A DNA stretch of 10,481 bases. Source: PCC-6406 sp964353225 (GTDB lineage Bacteria; Cyanobacteriota; Cyanobacteriia; Phormidesmidales; Phormidesmidaceae). A model generated the notes under the pieces. It did not search any database. It had not been told where the DNA came from and was given only the letters and a program-made list of their open reading frames with translations. Made by a program: the position numbers and the translations under genes. This document shows, in pieces, positions 6,724 to 10,481 of this stretch. The DNA is taken from contig CAYGVA010000144.1 of NCBI GenBank assembly GCA_964353225.1, forward strand, positions 1-10,481, written 5' to 3'. Position 1 is the stretch's first letter. Each line of letters opens with the position of its first letter.

Positions 6724-6912
6724 GAGATACAGGCCAAGATCTTAGATCCCTTCTTTACCACGAAACCCATTGGCAAAGGTACGGGACTGGGCATGTCCAT
6801 CAGCCATCAGATTGTGACTGAAAAGCACGGAGGGCAACTCAAGTTCACCTCTAGCCCAGAGCAAGGAACAGAATTCTGCATCATGATCCCCATTAACCAA
6901 CAGCGTGGATAA
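6724..6912 (+). pseudogene. C-terminal remnant of a sensor histidine kinase
   Basis: A 62-codon open stretch encodes the end of a HATPase_c domain: EIQAKILDPFFTTKPIGKGT contains the F box, directly followed by the G2 box GTGLGMSIS, then IVTEKHGGQL and a usual kinase ending GTEFCIMIPI before TAA at 6910-6912. The N and G1 boxes, the phospho-acceptor His domain and any sensor are missing. Upstream similarity fades near 6724, and an in-frame TGA stands at 6700-6702. No plausible start codon exists before the G2 box, so it cannot make a working kinase. It lies 60 bases after dacB in the same direction and is best read as debris of a deleted or rearranged two-component gene. The surviving sequence has no internal stop, suggesting fairly recent loss. 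Confidence 0.85.
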
Positions 6913-6954
6913 ACGGTTGAGTTGACCGTGAATTTGCTTGTCTTCAAAACAGGT

Positions 6955-6986
6955 GTCCCCGCCTCATTTTGTCGTGGGGCGGGGGT
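6955..6986 (-). terminator. GC-rich hairpin past the 3' end of gnd
   Basis: CCCCGCC at 6957-6963 pairs with GGCGGGG at 6978-6984 around a 14-base loop, extendable by two wobble pairs. On the minus strand it falls about 25 bases after the gnd stop codon, where a terminator would be expected. There is no T-run after it, so it may be a pause or stability hairpin and not a classical intrinsic terminator. Confidence 0.35.
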
Positions 6987-7009
6987 ACATCATGGGGTGA
7001 TCGCGATTG

Positions 7010-8434
7010 TTAGACGCGGGCGGGCGCTTTGCTCCATTCGTGGTGGAACATGCCTTCCTTATCGACCCGAGCAAAGGTGTGGGCACCGAAGTAGTCCCGC
7101 TGGGCTTGGGTGAGGTTTTGGGGCAGGCGATCGCGGCGGTAGCTATCGAAGTAATCCAGTGACGCGCTAAAGGCGGGAACCGGCACACCGATAGTGGCTG
7201 CAGTGGCAATCACCTCGCGCCAAGCGTCCTGGCGATCCAAAATGGTCTGCTTAAACTCAGGCGCTAAGAGCAGATTCGCCAAGGCGGGGTCTTGATCATA
7301 GGCTTGCTTAATCTTGTTCAAGAAACGCGCCCGAATAATGCAGCCCCCCTTCCAAATGCGGGCAGTTTCACCCAGATCAATACCGTAATCAAACTGCTTC
7401 GACGCCGCCCCAATCAGCGCCATGCCTTGGGCATAGGAGCAAATCTTAGAACAATACAGGGCATCACGAATCTTGTTCACAAATGCCTTGGCATCGCCAC
7501 TAAATTTGCTGGTGGGGCCAGCAAGCTGCTTCGACGCCGCCACCCGCTCAGGCTTGATCGAAGACATGATCCGGGCATTCACCGCCGCTGTAATCGTGGG
7601 GATGCTCACCCCCATTTCGAGAGCGCTCATCACCGTCCAGCGACCGGTGCCTTTTTGCCCCGCCGCATCCACAATTAGCTCAACTAGAGGCGTGTTGGTG
7701 TCGGGATCGGTATTCGTGAAAATGTCAGCAGTAATCTCGATCAAGAAAGAATCGAGTTCCTCGGTGAGGTTCCATTCGGCAAAGACCTCATGGAGCTGCG
7801 CTTGATTGAACCCCAAGGTATTTTTCAGCAAGTCATAGGCTTCGGCAATCAGCTGCATGTCGCCATATTCGATGCCATTGTGGACCATCTTGACGTAGTG
7901 ACCTGCGCCGCCAGGGCCAATGTAGGTCACACAGGGGCCATCATCCACCTGGGCCGCAATTTTGGTGACAATATGTTCAATTTCGCCGTAGGCGGCCCGA
8001 GTGCCCCCAGGCATCAAGCTAGGTCCATTGAGTGCCCCTTCTTCACCGCCACTGACCCCCATGCCAATGAACCCCAGACCCGTGGGTTCTAGCTCCTTAA
8101 CCCGTCGTTCAGTGTCGTCATAAAGGGAGTTGCCCCCATCAATGATCATGTCCCCTTCTTCTAATAGGGGCTTAAGCTGGGCAATCACGGCATCGACCGG
8201 ACCACCCGCTTTGACCATGACTAAAATTCGGCGGGGGCGCTCTAAGGCACCCACAAATTCCTCAAGAGAAAATGTGGCTTGGACATTTTTTCCCCCAGCT
8301 CGCTCGGCCATGAAGCGATCGGTTTTTTCCCGCGAACGGTTGTAGACCGCCACGGGGAAACCGTTACGCTCTACGTTTAGGGCCAGGTTTTCGCCCATGA
8401 CCGCTAGACCAATTACCCCAAAACTCTGTGCCAT
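7010..8434 (-). CDS. gnd: 6-phosphogluconate dehydrogenase, decarboxylating
   Basis: This 474-residue enzyme oxidises and decarboxylates 6-phosphogluconate to ribulose 5-phosphate with NADP+, in the cytoplasmic oxidative pentose phosphate pathway, the main route of dark sugar breakdown in cyanobacteria. The N-terminal Rossmann domain has GLAVMG (9-14) and YNRSREKTD (31-39). Substrate and catalytic residues appear in GGNSLY (100-105), VSGGEEGA (127-134) and KMVHNGIEYGDMQ, where K182, H185 and N186 match the sheep enzyme's K183, H186 and N187. GTGRWT, WKGGCIIR and the C-terminal YFGAHTFARVD are also in place. I chose the ATG at 8434 because it gives the family's normal length and N-terminus. 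An upstream ATG at 8500 would add 22 residues with no family counterpart, while AAGGG stands 11 bases before the chosen start. Stop TAA at 7012-7010. No zwf or opcA partner lies in the window. Confidence 0.96.
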   Translation of the reverse strand: MAQSFGVIGLAVMGENLALNVERNGFPVAVYNRSREKTDRFMAERAGGKNVQATFSLEEFVGALERPRRILVMVKAGGPVDAVIAQLKPLLEEGDMIIDGGNSLYDDTERRVKELEPTGLGFIGMGVSGGEEGALNGPSLMPGGTRAAYGEIEHIVTKIAAQVDDGPCVTYIGPGGAGHYVKMVHNGIEYGDMQLIAEAYDLLKNTLGFNQAQLHEVFAEWNLTEELDSFLIEITADIFTNTDPDTNTPLVELIVDAAGQKGTGRWTVMSALEMGVSIPTITAAVNARIMSSIKPERVAASKQLAGPTSKFSGDAKAFVNKIRDALYCSKICSYAQGMALIGAASKQFDYGIDLGETARIWKGGCIIRARFLNKIKQAYDQDPALANLLLAPEFKQTILDRQDAWREVIATAATIGVPVPAFSASLDYFDSYRRDRLPQNLTQAQRDYFGAHTFARVDKEGMFHHEWSKAPARV

Positions 8435-8803
8435 ATCTAACGATTCCCTTTTAATTGCGACGTAAACGGCTGCACGATCCTTGCACTGTGTCGTGGCCAC
8501 GGCCTCTATCGTTCTAAAGACCTCAGCGCAGGCGCGCCGCAGGTGCAGTTTTGACCAGGTTAGTCAACTTTTTTAGGGAAACTTGATCCCCCCAAGGTTT
8601 TCTTTCGGATTGCCTGGGGAAAACGATGCAAATCGCCCCTGTTTTGGGTCGGCCCCGGCGATGGTGCCTTAACCTTTTACCAACCTCATTGCAGTAGGAA
8701 TAATCAAAATCAAGATAGCAGGGGCCGATCCACCAATGTCCTCGCCTTGGCTGCTCCTGGGGTACTGAGTGCCCTTGTCCCACCCGATCCATTGACCTTT
8801 GCC
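8435..8803. promoter_or_regulatory. divergent intergenic region between gnd and the D-lactate dehydrogenase gene
   Basis: This 369-base stretch separates two divergent central-carbon genes and holds no gene I can support. Visible items are a perfect 10-bp palindrome CGTGGCCACG at 8492-8501, a GC-rich patch with GGCGCGCC near 8530, and an A+T-rich piece at about 8687-8718 leading towards the dehydrogenase gene. A TTG in frame with the dehydrogenase at 8747 is discussed there. I could not identify a confident promoter, and the NtcA consensus GTAN8TAC is not present. Confidence 0.35.
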
Positions 8804-9796
8804 ATGCAAGTTGCCTTTTTTAGTACGAAGCCCTACGACAAAAAAGTCTTCCAGGAGACGAATGCAGCTCACAACCATGAGCTAGTGTTTTTTGAACCGC
8901 GCCTGACCCCTAAAACTGCCGCCCTGGCCAGGGGGTTTGCGGCGATCTGTGTCTTTATCAACGACGAACTTAATGCAGTGACCCTACGGGCGATCGCAGC
9001 AACCGGCACGCGGGCGATCGCCCTGCGCTGTGCGGGTTTTAACAATGTTGATCTGGCGGTAGCTCAGGAACTCGGCATCACAGTGGTGCGGGTGCCAGCC
9101 TACTCGCCCTATGCGGTGGCCGAACATGCCGTGGGGCTGATCATGATGCTCAACCGCAAGCTCTACCGGGCCTATAACCGAGTTCGGGAAGATAATTTCT
9201 CCCTCAATGGCCTCCTCGGATTTGACCTGCACGGCAAAACCGTCGGCATTGTGGGGACGGGCAAAATCGGTCAATGCTTTGCCCAAATCATGCAAGGGTT
9301 TGGCTGCCAGCTACTGGCCTATGATGTGCGCCCCAATCCGGTCTGTGTAGCGTTGGGGGTGCAGTATGTGACCTTGCCCGAGTTGCTGGCGGAGTCAGAT
9401 GTGGTGTCTCTGCACTGTCCGTTATTGCCGGCGACCTATCACATCATCAATGGCGAGTCATTGCAGCACCTCAAGCCCGGAGCGATGTTGATCAATACCA
9501 GTCGCGGTGGATTAGTGGATACCCCAGCAGTCATTAATGCGCTCAAATCAGGGCGGGTAGGGTATTTCGGCACGGATGTGTATGAGGAAGAAGAAAGCCT
9601 GTTTTTTGAAGACCTCTCGGACACGGTCATTCAGGATGATACCTTTCAGCTCTTGCAATCGTTTCCGAATGTGGTGATCACCGCCCACCAAGCGTTTTTT
9701 ACCCGCGAGGCGCTGACGAATATTGCTGAAACCACCCTTTCAAATTTAGATGCATTGGCAGCAGGCCGTCCCTGTGCCAATGCCGTCAACCCCTAA
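8804..9796 (+). CDS. D-lactate dehydrogenase-type 2-hydroxyacid dehydrogenase
   Basis: This 330-residue cytoplasmic enzyme most likely reduces pyruvate to D-lactate with NADH, a fermentation outlet. The NAD-binding fold carries GIVGTGKIG (148-156), with an acidic residue after the second strand (D174 in LAYDV) favouring NADH. The catalytic triad of D-isomer-specific dehydrogenases is present: R234 in NTSRGG, a Glu in VYEEEES (best fit E263) and H295 in TAHQAFFT, almost the numbering of the Lactobacillus D-lactate dehydrogenase (R235, E264, H296). The aromatic residues after the His are typical of lactate-forming members. The ATG at 8804 gives the canonical MQVAFFSTKPYD beginning; an earlier in-frame TTG at 8747 would add 19 residues unlike the family. 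It diverges from gnd, another sugar-catabolism gene, and its TAA overlaps the stop codon of the convergent gene. Other 2-hydroxyacid substrates cannot be excluded. Confidence 0.93.
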   Translation: MQVAFFSTKPYDKKVFQETNAAHNHELVFFEPRLTPKTAALARGFAAICVFINDELNAVTLRAIAATGTRAIALRCAGFNNVDLAVAQELGITVVRVPAYSPYAVAEHAVGLIMMLNRKLYRAYNRVREDNFSLNGLLGFDLHGKTVGIVGTGKIGQCFAQIMQGFGCQLLAYDVRPNPVCVALGVQYVTLPELLAESDVVSLHCPLLPATYHIINGESLQHLKPGAMLINTSRGGLVDTPAVINALKSGRVGYFGTDVYEEEESLFFEDLSDTVIQDDTFQLLQSFPNVVITAHQAFFTREALTNIAETTLSNLDALAAGRPCANAVNP

Positions 9797-10149
9797 TTAT
9801 CGGAATAAACCCAACTGTCAATCTCACAGACGTTGACGTCTAGGCTTTCCACATTCACGCCATCATCAAACACAGCAAACATGTTGTACTGACAAAAATC
9901 TTCGCCATCCTCGACCCTCATGTCAACGATGCCCCCTGGGGGTAGCGATGATCCAGCTGGCACCACATTATCTCCCCAGCCGTCATACACGACGGGGGAA
10001 ATATAGAACTCAATAATTGAAGCGCTAGTGCCGTTCTCAATGGGAAAGACAATATCCCCGGCGAGGGCAACGGCAGTGCCGAGGGCGGTGATAGGAATGG
10101 CCATCAACGTAGCTAGGGCGGTGGTACGCAGAGAAAAGAGTTTTACCAT
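9793..10149 (-). CDS. small secreted protein of unknown function
   Basis: A 118-residue protein with a clear signal peptide: KLFSLRTT basic start, a hydrophobic core (about residues 10-29) and likely cleavage after ALA near residue 30. The mature part, about 88 residues, is acidic and begins with DIVFPIENGTSASI, continuing with FYISPVVYDGWGDNVVPAGS, LPPGG, an acidic DFCQYNMFAVFDDG and VNVCEID. Two Cys residues about 24 apart could form a disulfide. The pattern (N-G-T-S, Y-S-P, WGD, LPPG, D-C-Y, DG, N-C-E) resembles a group of small exported beta-sandwich-like proteins I remember from bacteria, with no assigned role. I chose the ATG at 10149 because it places the signal peptide at the N-terminus; an ATG at 10251 in the same frame would add 34 polar residues in front of it. 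Its TAG (9795-9793) overlaps the dehydrogenase TAA tail to tail. Confidence 0.72.
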   Translation of the reverse strand: MVKLFSLRTTALATLMAIPITALGTAVALAGDIVFPIENGTSASIIEFYISPVVYDGWGDNVVPAGSSLPPGGIVDMRVEDGEDFCQYNMFAVFDDGVNVESLDVNVCEIDSWVYSDN

Positions 10150-10369
10150 GGTCTTAACGAGGGTTGAGAAGGTCCCGCTTGCGGTACAAGTTGAACTACA
10201 ACCCACGGGAGACGATTCCTTACGGGGCGGTGATTGATCTATCGAGGACATCCCGGCAATTCATCGCCCCCATCTAAATTTTGGAGGACGGTACTAGCCA
10301 TCGCTGGGGGTGATGATGCCAGCACTTTCCCAAAGCCTTTTCTACGGACCTTTCAGAACTCTATTAACC

Positions 10370-10466
10370 CTGACTGACAAAAGTTTCTCTCGGAGGTTGG
10401 GTTACGCTAACGCTCCACCCAACCTCCGAAAGCATGAGCGTTTCAAGGATTTTGTCAGTCAACCAG
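10370..10466 (-). mobile_element. miniature inverted-repeat element, copy 2 (97 bp), inverted relative to copy 1
   Basis: Read on the minus strand, it starts CTGGTTGACTGACAAAA (10466-10450) and ends TTTTGTCAGTCAG at 10370, giving inverted terminal repeats. A perfect 9-bp direct repeat, CTATTAACC, flanks it at 10361-10369 and 10467-10475 and differs from that of copy 1. The centre is a perfect 12-bp stem, CGGAGGTTGGGT (10391-10402) with ACCCAACCTCCG (10417-10428), around a 14-base loop. Against copy 1 the first 71 bases differ at three places; one, T to G in the left arm, is matched by A to C in the right arm, so pairing is kept. It is shorter than copy 1 by a 42-bp internal segment and 4 bp near the right end. 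Non-coding; presumably moved by a transposase encoded elsewhere. Confidence 0.87.
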
Positions 10467-10481
10467 CTATTAACCCGACCC

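Noticed and set aside
8435..8500. An upstream ATG at 8500 extending gnd by 22 residues.
   Set aside because: 6-Phosphogluconate dehydrogenases start directly before the GLAVMG nucleotide-binding motif. The ATG at 8434 gives the normal length and has AAGGG upstream.
8690..8720. Possible NtcA or sigma-70-like promoter before the dehydrogenase gene (GTAGGAATAATCAA; TTGCAG).
   Set aside because: The NtcA consensus needs TAC in the right half, which is absent, and no -10 box at a good distance from TTGCAG matches well.
10150..10251. An upstream ATG at 10251 extending the small secreted protein by 34 residues.
   Set aside because: The extension is polar and would bury the signal peptide in the middle of the protein, which is not how such leaders work.

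Overview
The window looks like chromosomal DNA from a filamentous-type cyanobacterium, probably of the Leptolyngbya/Synechococcales kind. The HIP1 octamer GCGATCGC occurs about ten times on sight (for example near 1581, 3166, 4918, 5138, 5394, 5963, 6613, 7127, 8990 and 9012), and gene content and codon use fit that group. The genus is inferred, not shown.

Layout, left to right. (1) 99-1727, minus strand: an AT-rich GT39/ArnT-type membrane glycosyltransferase. (2) 1728-2368: a 641-base gene-poor stretch with a possible decayed coding fragment, a 143-bp miniature transposable element and a perfect 16-bp hairpin. (3) 2369-5052, minus strand: a compact run transcribed right to left, made of a leaderless amidase/glucosaminidase fusion, a probable 54-codon gene that starts inside the amidase stop codon (TTGA overlap), and a secreted SpoIID/LytB protein. 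(4) 5168-6664, plus strand: a divergently transcribed secreted D-Ala-D-Ala carboxypeptidase (DacB/PBP4, family S13). Three neighbouring genes therefore act on peptidoglycan at different bonds (stem amide and possibly glycan, denuded or modified glycan, and terminal D-Ala), which makes this a small cell-wall remodelling locus. (5) 6724-6912: the C-terminal relic of a histidine kinase. (6) 7010-8434, minus strand: 6-phosphogluconate dehydrogenase (gnd). (7) 8804-9796, plus strand: a D-lactate dehydrogenase-type 2-hydroxyacid dehydrogenase. (8) 9793-10149, minus strand: a small secreted protein of unknown function, whose stop codon overlaps that of the dehydrogenase tail to tail. (9) 10370-10466: a second copy of the miniature element, in inverted orientation.

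The most distinctive non-coding signal is the pair of miniature elements. Both have CTG...CAG ends, inverted terminal repeats and a different perfect 9-bp flanking direct repeat, so two independent transposition events can be read directly. No transposase gene is present in the window. I see no CRISPR array, no tRNA or rRNA, and no defence or biosynthetic system. The loci of most interest are the miniature element family, the tiny gene between the two wall-lysis genes, and the leaderless double-hydrolase fusion.
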